The translations under genes were made by a program, and so were the position numbers. Positions 22,496-31,942 of a DNA stretch of 47,933 nucleotides are shown here, in pieces (position 1 is the stretch's first letter; every line of letters begins with the position of its first letter). The stretch is from JAKBEU01 sp036172095 (GTDB lineage: Bacteria > Patescibacteriota > Microgenomatia > UBA1406 > GWC2-37-13): the NCBI GenBank assembly GCA_036172095.1, contig JAVHSH010000021.1, positions 1-47,933 of the forward strand, written 5' to 3'. Under the pieces are notes generated by a model. It was not told the DNA's origin. It did not search any database and was given only the letters and a program-made list of their open reading frames with translations.

Positions 22496-23624
22496 TTCAT
22501 TCATTGAAGGATTGACATTTGATGATCTTCTTCTTCGTCCTGGATACAGCAATTTCAAAAGGAAGGATATATCACTTGAAACAAAACTGACTAAAAATAT
22601 AGCCCTCTCTATTCCTTTTACTTCCGCGCCTATGGATACTGTCACCGAAAGCGGGTTGGCTATTTCTTTAGCTCGGGTGGGAGGGATAGGATTCATTCAT
22701 CGTAATCTTTCTGTCGAAAAACAAGTTGAGGAAGTGCAAAAAGTGAAGAAGTTAAACTTATTAGTAGGGGCTGCTGTAAGCGCTGAAGGATATGATGAAC
22801 GAATTGAAAAGTTAGTGAAAGTCGGTATTGATGTGGTTATTGTCGACTCAGCTCATGGATATGCAAAAACAGTTATTGATACCATCTCTTCTATCAAAAA
22901 CCAATATCCTCATCTTGAAGTTATTGGGGGAAATATTGCGACAAAAGAAGGAGCTCTCGCTTTGATTAAGGCTGGGGCAGATGGGTTACGAGTCGGTATG
23001 GGTCCTGGTGCGATCTGCACAACACGCATAGTCTCCGGTATGGGAATTCCTCAGATGACTGCACTTCTGGAAATTGGTCCTGTGGCACAAAAATATAAGG
23101 TCCCTGTTATCGCTGATGGGGGAATAACCTACTCAGGAGACATGGTGAAAGCACTTGCGGCTGGTGCGTCAACGATCATGATGGGAAGCTTTTTTGCTTC
23201 CTGTGAAGAATCACCTGGGAAAAAGGTATTGCTAAAAAAAGAGCGTGTACCACTTCGTTTCAAGGATATTCTGAAGATAGAGAAAGAAGAATACATGTTT
23301 AAATCATATCGCGGAATGGGGTCTGTTGGAGCTATGCAACAAGGAGCAAAAATTAAATCAGAAGGGGAGTTTCATGGTAAGTCATATTCAGACAGAGCAC
23401 TTGTTGCAGAGGGTGTTGAGGGACTTGTCCCTATCAAGGGAACAGTGGAAGAACTCCTGGAACAAGCTATTGGAGGTATAAAGTCTGGCATGTATTATGT
23501 TGGTACAAAAAATATCCAACTTCTTCACAAGCAAGCTCGGTTCGTCCGAATTTCACAAGCATCTCTCAAAGAGAGCCATCCACATGATATTCTTGTTACA
23601 AATCCAGGAAAAAGTTATCAATAA
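22476..23624 (+). CDS. guaB: IMP dehydrogenase lacking CBS domains
   Basis: The 382-residue protein has the catalytic loop GPGAICTTR with C181, GIGFIHRNLS, IADGGITYSGDMVKALAAGA, and the IMPDH flap region SYRGMGSVGAM followed by EGVEGLVPIKG. These favour true IMPDH (IMP to XMP with NAD+). The usual CBS pair between strands 2 and 3 is missing: KKLNLLVGAAV follows directly, so allosteric control by purine nucleotides through CBS is absent. It overlaps the ADA-like gene by 20 nt and is followed by guaA after 12 nt, giving an IMP to XMP to GMP operon. Confidence 0.9.
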   Translation: MATCISNSFIEGLTFDDLLLRPGYSNFKRKDISLETKLTKNIALSIPFTSAPMDTVTESGLAISLARVGGIGFIHRNLSVEKQVEEVQKVKKLNLLVGAAVSAEGYDERIEKLVKVGIDVVIVDSAHGYAKTVIDTISSIKNQYPHLEVIGGNIATKEGALALIKAGADGLRVGMGPGAICTTRIVSGMGIPQMTALLEIGPVAQKYKVPVIADGGITYSGDMVKALAAGASTIMMGSFFASCEESPGKKVLLKKERVPLRFKDILKIEKEEYMFKSYRGMGSVGAMQQGAKIKSEGEFHGKSYSDRALVAEGVEGLVPIKGTVEELLEQAIGGIKSGMYYVGTKNIQLLHKQARFVRISQASLKESHPHDILVTNPGKSYQ

Positions 23625-23636
23625 TCCCCCAACCAT

Positions 23637-25154
23637 ATGATCCTCATCATTGATTTTGGTTCGCAAACAACCCATTTAATCGGAAGAAGGTTGACGGATA
23701 TGGGAGTATCTATTCACATAGCCACACCTGAAGAAGCGCCTAACGCTGTGCAAAACTATAAGCCAAAAGGGGTCATCTTGTCAGGCGGACCATCCTCAGT
23801 TTATGAAAAGGGGGCTCCAACACTCCCTAAATCATTTTTCAAGCTGCAAGTACCAATGCTTGGGATATGCTATGGTTGGCAGTTGATGGCTCATCTGCTA
23901 GGTGGTAGTGTAAAGCCAAGCAGGAAAGAGTATGGCCCTGCCCATCTTGAAATTGAAGAGACTGCACCCTTATTTACAGAGATTGATTCCTATTCAACTG
24001 TTTGGATGAGTCATGGTGACAGTGTGGTTAAGATCCCTGAGGGATTTAGTGTTCTCGGCAAGACAGAACGAGTCACGTTTGGGGCTGTGGTGAACCATAA
24101 GAGAAAAATGTATGGAATTCAATTCCACCCAGAAGTTGACCACACAACCTTCGGCACTCAAATACTATATAACTTTATTACCCGTGTATGCGCTCTTAAA
24201 ACAAAAAAAACATCCATTGATGTTGATTCGATAATCGAGTCTATCCGCACTGAAGTTGGGACGGGAAACGTAATCTGTGCCGTATCTGGTGGAGTCGACT
24301 CAACCGTCGCAGCAGCCCTCATAGCAAAAGCAATTGGGAAAAAATTCTATCCTGTATACGTGGAAAGTGGTCTTATGAGGGTGGGGACAGCGGATACTGT
24401 CAAGACGCTTTTTAAGGATAAAATAGGAGTAGCCCCCATTATTGTTGATGCACAAAAATTATTCCTTTCAAAACTAAAGGGTGTTACAGATTCCGAAACA
24501 AAAAGGAAAATAATCGGAGAGCTGTATATTAGGGTTTTTGAAAATGAGTTAAAAAAATTAACTGGTGTCACCCACCTCGCACAAGGGACCATATATTCCG
24601 ATGTTATTGAAAGCAAAGGAACAAAACACGCGCAAAAAATTAAATCTCATCATAATGTTGGAGGACTTCCTGAAAAGATGAAATTAAAATTACTTGAACC
24701 CTTACGTCATTTTTATAAAGACCAAGTAAGACTGATCGGGACAATGATTGGCCTTCCTACAGATGTTGTCGGCAAACAGGTGTTTCCAGGACCAGGTCAG
24801 GCCATCAGGATTATGGGAGAGGTAAACGAAAAACGCCTCGCCCAACAACAACAAGCAGATGCAATTGTGATTGAAGAAATACAAAAAGCGGGCCTATATG
24901 AGAAGGTGTATATGAGCTTTTCCATAATGACAAATACGTTTAGTACTGCTGTGAAGGGGGATGGGAGATATTTTATGGAGGTTGTCGCACTTCGCATTAT
25001 TGAGTCAAAAGACGTAATGACAACCAATTGGGCTAGGGTTCCTTATGACGTGCTTCAGTCAATGTCATCGCGTATTGTAAATGAGGTTCCTGATATTTCC
25101 CGTGTCGTATTCGATATTACCACCAAGCCCCCAGCGACAATGGAGTGGGAATAG
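23637..25154 (+). CDS. guaA: GMP synthase (glutamine-hydrolysing)
   Basis: The 505-residue protein has a class I glutamine amidotransferase domain (LGICYGWQ with Cys78; the His-Glu pair in FHPEVDHT), a PP-loop ATP-pyrophosphatase domain (SGGVDST at about 218-224) and the C-terminal dimerisation domain ending in TTKPPATMEWE. It converts XMP to GMP with ATP and glutamine. The nucleophile motif reads CYGWQ, against the common CYGMQ. It is 12 nt after the IMPDH gene, without a Shine-Dalgarno site. Confidence 0.96.
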   Translation: MILIIDFGSQTTHLIGRRLTDMGVSIHIATPEEAPNAVQNYKPKGVILSGGPSSVYEKGAPTLPKSFFKLQVPMLGICYGWQLMAHLLGGSVKPSRKEYGPAHLEIEETAPLFTEIDSYSTVWMSHGDSVVKIPEGFSVLGKTERVTFGAVVNHKRKMYGIQFHPEVDHTTFGTQILYNFITRVCALKTKKTSIDVDSIIESIRTEVGTGNVICAVSGGVDSTVAAALIAKAIGKKFYPVYVESGLMRVGTADTVKTLFKDKIGVAPIIVDAQKLFLSKLKGVTDSETKRKIIGELYIRVFENELKKLTGVTHLAQGTIYSDVIESKGTKHAQKIKSHHNVGGLPEKMKLKLLEPLRHFYKDQVRLIGTMIGLPTDVVGKQVFPGPGQAIRIMGEVNEKRLAQQQQADAIVIEEIQKAGLYEKVYMSFSIMTNTFSTAVKGDGRYFMEVVALRIIESKDVMTTNWARVPYDVLQSMSSRIVNEVPDISRVVFDITTKPPATMEWE

Positions 25155-25173
25155 GGCATGTTAGAATAAGGAT

Positions 25174-26301
25174 ATGATAGTTGTGTATTCCATCATTTCC
25201 CTATTTGCGCAGAAAATAGTCCCCTATTTGGGATTTTTCCCTTATAAAGAGCTCCTCGTCGAGTATGGTCTCCCTTCATGGATTTCGTCGTTCGCTAATT
25301 TTGATGGCATTCATTACTTATTAATTGCTAAGCAAAACTATTCCCAATGGGAACAAGCTTTTTTTCCGCTCTATCCCCTTCTTATTCATTTCATCGGATA
25401 TATAATCCCAAATTATCTTGTTGGTGCCCTATTTATTTCAAATATCTCATTGATAATTGGTCTTGTGTTTTTAAATAGACTTTTAAGGTTGTGGAACATA
25501 AAATCATCATGGCCATTATTTTTTCTCCTTTGCTTCCCTACTGCTTTCTATTTTGGAATGGTTTATACGGAGAGTCTTTTTTTTATGCTTTTTGTTCTCT
25601 CTCTCTATTTCCTTCAAAAAAAAAATTATTGGGCTGCAGGAATATGTGCCGCCTTATCTTCGTCAACTCGTCTTATAGGGATATTCCTCCTCATTCCCTT
25701 TTTCTTTCATTTCCTTACGAAAAATGAGGATTCATCAAAAAACGTTAAGCATGCAACATTTATGCTTAAGCCTGTTCTTTTTTCTCCTCTTCTCGGTCTC
25801 TTTTTTTATATGACATATCTTTGGAAAACTACTGGCGACCCTCTTTTCTTCTTTAATTCGCAACCGATATTTGGTGCCCATCGCTCCACTCATCTAGTAT
25901 TCCTTCCGCAAGTTTATTATCGATATTTAAAAATATTCTTTACTGCCAATCACGATTTCCAATGGTATTTGTCATTTTTTGAGATGACAATATTCAGTCT
26001 TATGTTTGTCATTCTTATTCTTAATTTACAAAAAACAATTAAGCACATTCGCATGAAAACGACTAAATGTATTGATTGGAGTCTGCTTGGATTGAATCTT
26101 TTTTCTTTTGTCAATCTTGTCCTTCCAACGGCAACGGGGACCTTTTCCTCAATCCCTCGGTATGCTCTTTTTTCACTTTCATTCTTCATTTACCTTGGAA
26201 CAATTAAAAATACCAAATTAAAGTTCCTAATACTCTTTTTGTTTGTTGTTTTGCAGATTCTCATCCTTTCTCTCTTTATACAGGGATATTTTGTTGGATA
26301 G
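25174..26301 (+). CDS. Multi-spanning mannosyltransferase-like membrane protein (PIG-V type)
   Basis: The 375-residue protein has about eight to ten hydrophobic helices. The early loop FANFDGIHYLLIAKQNY and AFFPLYPLLIH match the pattern of the PIG-V/GT-C family, whose first loop carries an acidic residue for catalysis (here D in NFDGIHY). Such enzymes move a sugar from a polyprenyl-phosphate carrier to a lipid or protein outside the membrane. The start lies 6 nt after TAGAAT (25162-25167). GT2 enzymes at 28357 and 44027 could make the lipid-linked donor. Acceptor unknown. Confidence 0.78.
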   Translation: MIVVYSIISLFAQKIVPYLGFFPYKELLVEYGLPSWISSFANFDGIHYLLIAKQNYSQWEQAFFPLYPLLIHFIGYIIPNYLVGALFISNISLIIGLVFLNRLLRLWNIKSSWPLFFLLCFPTAFYFGMVYTESLFFMLFVLSLYFLQKKNYWAAGICAALSSSTRLIGIFLLIPFFFHFLTKNEDSSKNVKHATFMLKPVLFSPLLGLFFYMTYLWKTTGDPLFFFNSQPIFGAHRSTHLVFLPQVYYRYLKIFFTANHDFQWYLSFFEMTIFSLMFVILILNLQKTIKHIRMKTTKCIDWSLLGLNLFSFVNLVLPTATGTFSSIPRYALFSLSFFIYLGTIKNTKLKFLILFLFVVLQILILSLFIQGYFVG

Positions 26302-26354
26302 AATTTCTTATGCGGGAATGGTGTTTGTGAATTATAATAAAGAAGTTCTTTTTT

Positions 26355-26427
26355 GGGCTCGTAGCGTAACGGCTATCGCGCTTCCATGGCATGGAAGAGA
26401 TTAGGGGTTCAAATCCCCTCGGGTCCA
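26355..26427 (+). tRNA. tRNA-Ala (anticodon GGC)
   Basis: Acceptor GGGCTCG/CGGGTCC contains the G3-U70 pair that identifies alanine tRNA. The anticodon stem CTTCC/GGAAG holds loop ATGGCAT (GGC), and the T-arm is AGGGG/CCCCT. CCA is not encoded; CCC follows. Confidence 0.95.
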
Positions 26428-26446
26428 CCCTTCGACAAGCTCAGGG
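26428..26446. repeat. REP-like short element after tRNA-Ala
   Basis: CCCTTCGACAAGCTCAGGG has complementary CCCT/AGGG ends. From memory, near-identical sequences recur in intergenic DNA of many environmental bacteria. It sits between tRNA-Ala and the acylphosphatase stop; only one full copy was seen here. Confidence 0.5.
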
Positions 26447-26452
26447 CAAGCT

Positions 26453-26749
26453 CTATTTTCGTATTTCAAACGTTTCGAATAGTTCTTTCGGAGATTGTTC
26501 GTAGAGCTCAATATCTTCCACGCGACTAACGGGGGTGCCTTCTTTTGCTTTTGCAACCATTTCCTCAACTTTCTCGTCTTCTCCTTGGATCACAGCCTCA
26601 ATTCCTCCTCCGGGTCCAAACTTATCTGGGTGGATGTAGACATTGCGAACCCACCCTTTAGTCCCTATTATCTTTGCTTGGATTTTCATCCAGGCCCGAA
26701 ACCCAACACCTATTACATCTCCTATAATGTACACATGTACCTGTCTCAT
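26453..26749 (-). CDS. acyP: Acylphosphatase
   Basis: The 98-residue protein has the acylphosphatase loop GDVIGVGFRAW (catalytic Arg in GFR) and GWVRNV with the catalytic Asn. It hydrolyses acyl phosphates such as carbamoyl phosphate and 1,3-bisphosphoglycerate. The family motif is usually GxVQGVGFR; here Gln is Ile. The start follows TATAAT (minus strand, 26756-26761) by 6 nt, a leaderless arrangement. Confidence 0.93.
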   Translation of the reverse strand: MRQVHVYIIGDVIGVGFRAWMKIQAKIIGTKGWVRNVYIHPDKFGPGGGIEAVIQGEDEKVEEMVAKAKEGTPVSRVEDIELYEQSPKELFETFEIRK

Positions 26750-26794
26750 ATCATCATTATAATGCTAATATCTTTCTGCTGTATACTGTGATTT

Positions 26795-28381
26795 ATGAAA
26801 AAATATTCTCCTTATATTTTCATAGTTATATTTTCTCTCATTTTTATTTCTCGCTTCATCATATTCGTCGCCACTCAAGATGTGGGGATAGAGCATGACA
26901 GTGGGTGGTATTTAAGTGTTGCCAGAAATCTTGCCGAAAAAGGTATCTATGCTTCTTCAATAAACACTATTGAAAACTCGGATAAGCGAGGCCCCGCCCC
27001 AAGTATCCATGAACGTTCTTCAGTGCAGGATGAAAAAGGATATTCATACTTTCCTGCTGGTGTTACTGTTGGACCAGGATTTATTATCCCGGAAGCACTG
27101 ATTTTAAAAATTTTTGGTAGTGGTTGGATTCAGTTCCGCATATGGCCTCTTTTTTGTTTTTCCCTTCTTGTTGTTCTGCTTTTTACCCTTGTTTATAGGT
27201 TCGGTGGTATTGTGGCGTTTGTTTTTTTTGGAATATGGATGTGGTTTTACCCCCAAATTTGGATTAATCAAAGTTTTGAGGCTTTCAGTGAACAAATTGC
27301 CCTTCTCTATCTTTTGATGGGATTAATACTTATATCTCAAAAAAAATTGACTCCAAAATTGATTGTATTCGGCGGCTTATTTATAGGCTTGTCCGCTCAG
27401 ACAAAAAGTCTTTTTTTCTTGGCTTTTCCCTCAATAGTTGTTCTTCATTTGGTCATGAGAAGAAAAATTTCATCTACCCTCCTCCTTATTGCTTCTGTGG
27501 TTATCCCAACACTACTGTTTGAATTATATCGTCTTATATATCTCTATTCTCATTTTGGTATGGCCGGATATATGGCAATCAACAATGACCAATATCTCCA
27601 AATGAAGGTTGGCGGAAGTGGCTTGTTGATTTTAAGTGGAGGATTGTCTTTGAGTTTTATTGAAAATAAAATGAATGTGTGGCGCCATGTCGGAGTCCCT
27701 ACATTTTTATTTGGGGTTCCATTGATTTTGTCATCCTTCTTGCGTAAATCTGTCCATCCCCTCCTTGCTTTTGTGATGGGCTGCTTCTTCTCTTTCTTTG
27801 TTTGGTATGTGCTGCTGTCGCAGATGGGTTGGTTTCGACATGCATTCCCTGGTGTTATTTTGGGAATGGTTGTTATTTCGATTATTTATTCACAACTAAT
27901 ACGTCAATTCCCAATAAAAAAATTGCGTATTTCCGCACTAATCTCTATTGTATTCTGTCTGATGACGTTTTATATGTTTGTTAGTAATCAGCTTGCAATT
28001 CCGTTCTACTCATTGAAAAAAGATGATTTCGATTCAAAAAAGCCATTCGTTGTAAATAATTTACAGGGTCCGTTTTTTGCACCAATTTTCTCAAAGAGTG
28101 ATGAAGTGGGTGTGGGGAGATTTATTACTTCCTCTGTCCATCCAAAAAACAAACTGTGTTATGAGGGGTGGTTTCTGATTGCTGAACTTCCTGTGATAAT
28201 GGATAGGGTCATCTTCCCGTTAAGGCGTTGTTCCACCAATGACATTCTCGTCATTGGCCCTTATCAGAGAGGAAGATATAATGTCTTGGGTACTAATGAA
28301 GGAATTAATTCTCTTGTAAAAGAAAGGTGTGGTAGGACTGTTTTTGAAAACCCATCTTATCTATTATGTGTCCTTAAGTGA
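26795..28381 (+). CDS. GT-C family membrane glycosyltransferase (PMT/ArnT-like)
   Basis: The 528-residue protein has about ten membrane helices and the family's first-loop acidic motif after helix 1 (VGIEHDSGWYLSVARNLAEKG), where an Asp/Glu pair is catalytic in protein O-mannosyltransferases and ArnT. The C-terminal 120 residues are soluble. It probably transfers a sugar from polyprenyl phosphate to protein or lipid. The ATG lies 7 nt after TATACT (26782-26787). It converges with the GT2 gene (25-nt overlap), which could make its donor. Confidence 0.83.
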   Translation: MKKYSPYIFIVIFSLIFISRFIIFVATQDVGIEHDSGWYLSVARNLAEKGIYASSINTIENSDKRGPAPSIHERSSVQDEKGYSYFPAGVTVGPGFIIPEALILKIFGSGWIQFRIWPLFCFSLLVVLLFTLVYRFGGIVAFVFFGIWMWFYPQIWINQSFEAFSEQIALLYLLMGLILISQKKLTPKLIVFGGLFIGLSAQTKSLFFLAFPSIVVLHLVMRRKISSTLLLIASVVIPTLLFELYRLIYLYSHFGMAGYMAINNDQYLQMKVGGSGLLILSGGLSLSFIENKMNVWRHVGVPTFLFGVPLILSSFLRKSVHPLLAFVMGCFFSFFVWYVLLSQMGWFRHAFPGVILGMVVISIIYSQLIRQFPIKKLRISALISIVFCLMTFYMFVSNQLAIPFYSLKKDDFDSKKPFVVNNLQGPFFAPIFSKSDEVGVGRFITSSVHPKNKLCYEGWFLIAELPVIMDRVIFPLRRCSTNDILVIGPYQRGRYNVLGTNEGINSLVKERCGRTVFENPSYLLCVLK

Positions 28382-29109
28382 TTGTTTTTATACACATCCG
28401 TCTTGTCATTCATTATAATCTTAAGGAGCTCTAGTATTGAAATTACCACATCTTGTGGGAATCTGACCTTTGTGTTGGGGTCGTTTCTCCATACGACAGG
28501 GATTTCTCCTACTGAGTAATTATATTTCTTAGCCAAAAATAGGGCTTCTGAGTCAAACGACCACCTTTCGATTGTTTGTCTAGAAAATATTTCCCTCGCT
28601 GATTTTATTGAAAAACATTTAAAACCACAGGTAAAGTCGGTAACATGAACACCAAGAAGAATCTGTGAGAGAAGGGTAAATCCTCTTCCCATTACCTCAC
28701 GAATGATGGGTTGTCTTTGTTCAACCTTTGCCATTTTGTTTTTTCTTGTTCCGATAATAATGTCAAAACCTGGCATTACTTTTATGAGTGTTCCAATTGT
28801 TGAAAGTGGAGTTGAAAGATCAACATCAATAAAAAGAGCGTGTGTTCCCTTTGCGGCTAGCATTCCTTTCTTTATTGCAAACCCTTTTCCTTTATTCTTG
28901 CTGTAGGAAATGATTTTAATTGCGTGCTTGTTTTTTAGTTCAAATAATAATCGCCTTGTGTTGTCCTTACTCCCATCGTCAACCACTATCACCTCTTTTA
29001 TTGATTTGTGTTTCTTTGTGTAGGTAAAAACCTCATTAAGTTTGTGTATGCGGCTTGCCTCGTTAAAAACAGGGATGACTAAAGAAAGTGATATTTTTTG
29101 TTTTGGCAT
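28357..29109 (-). CDS. Polyprenyl-phosphate glycosyltransferase (ALG5-like GT2)
   Basis: The 250-residue GT-A protein has SLVIPVFNEASRI, VIVVDDGSKDNT and LFIDVDLSTP (DxD), with RKNKMAKVEQR and the C-terminal TDFTCGFKCF region typical of dolichyl-phosphate glucosyltransferase homologues. It lacks C-terminal membrane helices. It would load a sugar onto undecaprenyl phosphate as donor for GT-C enzymes such as 26795-28381 and 25174-26301. Confidence 0.9.
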   Translation of the reverse strand: MPKQKISLSLVIPVFNEASRIHKLNEVFTYTKKHKSIKEVIVVDDGSKDNTRRLLFELKNKHAIKIISYSKNKGKGFAIKKGMLAAKGTHALFIDVDLSTPLSTIGTLIKVMPGFDIIIGTRKNKMAKVEQRQPIIREVMGRGFTLLSQILLGVHVTDFTCGFKCFSIKSAREIFSRQTIERWSFDSEALFLAKKYNYSVGEIPVVWRNDPNTKVRFPQDVVISILELLKIIMNDKTDVYKNNHLRTHNR

Positions 29110-29120
29110 TATGGGTATTA

Positions 29121-29555
29121 TTATATAGAGGGGTCAATTTGCCTTGCCTTCTGTAGGTTTTCCTGCGCTTTTGGGGTGTTTCCGTTCTCAGAATATAGTA
29201 GAAATAGGTTGTAATAAAGCTCTGGTGAATAAGGATGTGTTTGGACCACACCCTCCATCATAGAAATCCTTTTGTTGTTTTGGTTCTGGATGTTTTCCCA
29301 CTGGCCAAGCAATGATGTTTTGTTTTCAGCTTTTAACGCGTCAATCTCTTTGTCAAAAAGTGGTGAACCCCATATGTGTTTCAGATAGGCAAGCTGGTCT
29401 TCCTCTTTTCCATCCATATATCCATACATGTGCGCATTAAATGATTGGGAAGCAACAATATTTGCGGCAATAAGCATTACACAAAACAAGATTCCAAGAA
29501 AATACACCGTATTTTTTGAACCTAATTTCCTGTAAAAGACATCATGTGCGAGCAT
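29121..29555 (-). CDS. Membrane-anchored TPR-like small protein
   Basis: The 144-residue protein has one helix at about 19-37 and a C-terminal TPR-type pair (SPELYYNLFLLYSENGNTPKAQENLQKARQIDPS). It is upstream of the GT2 gene (11 nt) on the same strand. The start follows TATACT (minus strand, 29563-29568) by 7 nt. TPRs mediate protein contacts; the partner is unknown. Confidence 0.8.
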   Translation of the reverse strand: MLAHDVFYRKLGSKNTVYFLGILFCVMLIAANIVASQSFNAHMYGYMDGKEEDQLAYLKHIWGSPLFDKEIDALKAENKTSLLGQWENIQNQNNKRISMMEGVVQTHPYSPELYYNLFLLYSENGNTPKAQENLQKARQIDPSI

Positions 29556-29562
29556 GATATAT

Positions 29563-29572
29563 AGTATATAAT
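29563..29572. promoter_or_regulatory. Overlapping divergent -10 boxes
   Basis: Minus-strand TATACT (29563-29568) is 7 nt before the ATG at 29555, and plus-strand TATAAT (29567-29572) is 6 nt before the ATG at 29579. Both genes would be leaderless. Confidence 0.65.
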
Positions 29573-29578
29573 TTTTTT

Positions 29579-31933
29579 ATGGATATCGTTGGTCTTCAAA
29601 CCATCACAGAAAGACTTATTACGCTTGGTATCGCCCTTCTTGCGGCCGGGCTTGCTGGGATAGCGACCCTTCTCTTTTTTTATGCGGCTGTTCTCTATTC
29701 CCGATTGAAAAAGAGAGAGCAGATGTCTCTTGAGATGGTAACGCTTGAGGTGCGCGTATCAAAAGATAACGAAATAAAAATAGATGCCGCTGAGCAGATG
29801 TTCGGCTCCTTCAGCACTCTCAAGAAGGGTGGTTTTTTCTCATTCCTTGATGTTGACGATGTCGTTTGTTTTGAGATTGTTGGAACCCAATCAGAGATTC
29901 GATTTTACGTTTCTGCGCCTGCAAAAATCGTCGACCTAATAGAAAAAACAATCTATGGTTATTATCCAAATGCCGATATCAGAAAGGTTGACGAACCAAA
30001 TATCTTCTCAGAGGAAGGTAAGGTTGTAAGCGGGTCTCTGGTTCAAAAGGATTTCTCATATATGCCTCTAAAGACATATAGAGATATCCCAACGGATACG
30101 CTGTCTGCAATTACATCTGCCCTGTCAAAAATAGGTGAAGGAGAAGGGGCAATAATCCAATTATTGATTAGACCTGCGGAGGGTAAGTGGAAAAAATCAG
30201 GTAAATCGTATGTCTCCTCCACAAAAAAGAATGAGGCTAATCCGGAAAAGGCAACTTTTAGCAGCGACCCAAAGGTTCTTGAAAAAATTGAGGATAAGTG
30301 TTCACGCACAGGATTTGAAACCACAATTCGATATGTTGTTTCTGCAAAAACAAAAGATCTCGCTGGTTTACATGCACGAAACATCGGGTCTGCTCTTGCC
30401 CAGTTTAATTCTGACCAAAACTCCCTCAAAAAAGCAAAGGTTCTATTTCAGGGTGGATTTATGATCAACTTTATATATAAGTTTTTTCCTGTTTTTGAGG
30501 TTTCGTGGTATAAGTCGATTTCTATTTTGAGCCCAGATGAACTTGCCTCAATTTTCCATTTTCCAAATAAAACTATTGAAACACCTCATATTCAGTGGTT
30601 AAAAGCAAAAACAGCCCCTGTTTCTTCTGAGGTTCCAACATCGGGTGGAACGTTTATGGGTTTTGGTTATTATCGTGGCGTTAAAAGACCAGTGTGTGTT
30701 TCACCTAAGGATCGAGCTCGTCATACTTATATCATTGGGAAAACCGGTGTGGGAAAATCTGTACTTCTTCAAGATATGGCTGTTCAGGATATTAAGGCTG
30801 GCCATGGGGTCTGTGTGATGGATCCCCATGGAGACTTGATTGATGATATTGTCCGCCGCATACCTCCTGAGCGAGCCGAGGACGTTATATATTTTGACCC
30901 TTCAGATGGAGATAGGCCAATGGGTTTAAATCTATTAGAAGCTAAAAATGAAGAGCAAAAACATTTTATTACCTCAGCTATCATCAACTTGATGTATAAG
31001 TTGTACGATCCGCAACGAACCGGTATTATTGGCCCTCGATTTGAACACGCGGTAAGAAATGCCATGTTGACCATTATGTGTGAGCCGGGGGCTACATTTG
31101 TTGAGATTGTTCGTGTTCTAACTGATCAAAAATACGTTCAGGAGCTTCTTCCAAAGGTGAGTGACCCTATTGTGCGTCGTTATTGGACCGATCAAATAGC
31201 TCAAACATCAGACTTCCATAAATCGGAGGTTCTCGATTATATCGTCTCAAAATTCGGTAGATTTATTACAAATAAAACAATGCGAAACATCATTGGTCAA
31301 TCTAAGTCTTCTTTTGACTTTAGAGAAATAATGGACACGGGGAAAATACTTCTTATTAATTTATCAAAAGGAAAGATGGGTGAGGAAAATTCAAGTTTCT
31401 TAGGACTCGTCCTTATTCCACGAATCCTCATTGCCGCCATGAGTCGTCAAGAAATACCTGAGGCTGACAGAAGAGATTTTTTCTTGTATGTCGATGAGTT
31501 CCAAAACTTCGCTACCCCAGATTTTGCGACCATCCTTTCCGAGGCAAGAAAATATCATCTAAGTCTTACTGTGGCCAACCAGTTTATTGGACAGATGGAT
31601 GAAGAGGTAAAGAATGCGGTGTTTGGTAATGTGGGTAGTCTTATCTCGTTCCGTGTTGGTGTGACAGACGCTTCCTATATCCAACGCGAGTACCAACCAA
31701 CATTTGGAGAGTCGGATTTAATAAATGTGGAGCGTTTTCATGCCTACATGAAGACGATTGTTGACAATGAGCCTGTACCGCCATTTTCTATAGATATGAC
31801 AAAAGATTTTTCAGAGTATAAAAAGGGGGCTAATGAGAAGCTTGCACAAGCAATCATTCAGCTTTCTCGATTAAAGTATGGGAAACCAAGAGAACTCGTT
31901 GAGGCGGAAATTAATCAGAGATCTCATTTATAA
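29579..31933 (+). CDS. VirD4/TraG-like or HerA-like ATPase with N-terminal membrane helix
   Basis: The 784-residue protein has a hydrophobic helix at about 14-40, a long N-terminal region and a RecA-type ATPase with Walker A GKTGVGKS (about residue 387-394), VCVMDPHGDLIDDI and Walker B LYVDEFQNF. These fit the type IV coupling-protein/DUF87 group that moves DNA or protein across a membrane. No relaxase or full type IV secretion operon is present; with the VirB2-like small proteins at 43.1-43.9 kb it may belong to a minimal DNA-uptake or pilus system of CPR bacteria. Confidence 0.88.
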   Translation: MDIVGLQTITERLITLGIALLAAGLAGIATLLFFYAAVLYSRLKKREQMSLEMVTLEVRVSKDNEIKIDAAEQMFGSFSTLKKGGFFSFLDVDDVVCFEIVGTQSEIRFYVSAPAKIVDLIEKTIYGYYPNADIRKVDEPNIFSEEGKVVSGSLVQKDFSYMPLKTYRDIPTDTLSAITSALSKIGEGEGAIIQLLIRPAEGKWKKSGKSYVSSTKKNEANPEKATFSSDPKVLEKIEDKCSRTGFETTIRYVVSAKTKDLAGLHARNIGSALAQFNSDQNSLKKAKVLFQGGFMINFIYKFFPVFEVSWYKSISILSPDELASIFHFPNKTIETPHIQWLKAKTAPVSSEVPTSGGTFMGFGYYRGVKRPVCVSPKDRARHTYIIGKTGVGKSVLLQDMAVQDIKAGHGVCVMDPHGDLIDDIVRRIPPERAEDVIYFDPSDGDRPMGLNLLEAKNEEQKHFITSAIINLMYKLYDPQRTGIIGPRFEHAVRNAMLTIMCEPGATFVEIVRVLTDQKYVQELLPKVSDPIVRRYWTDQIAQTSDFHKSEVLDYIVSKFGRFITNKTMRNIIGQSKSSFDFREIMDTGKILLINLSKGKMGEENSSFLGLVLIPRILIAAMSRQEIPEADRRDFFLYVDEFQNFATPDFATILSEARKYHLSLTVANQFIGQMDEEVKNAVFGNVGSLISFRVGVTDASYIQREYQPTFGESDLINVERFHAYMKTIVDNEPVPPFSIDMTKDFSEYKKGANEKLAQAIIQLSRLKYGKPRELVEAEINQRSHL

Positions 31934-31942
31934 TAGTCCTTT

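Noticed and set aside
26495..26791. Plus-strand frame opposite the acylphosphatase gene
   Set aside because: The minus-strand frame has the catalytic Arg and Asn motifs of acylphosphatase; the plus frame has none.
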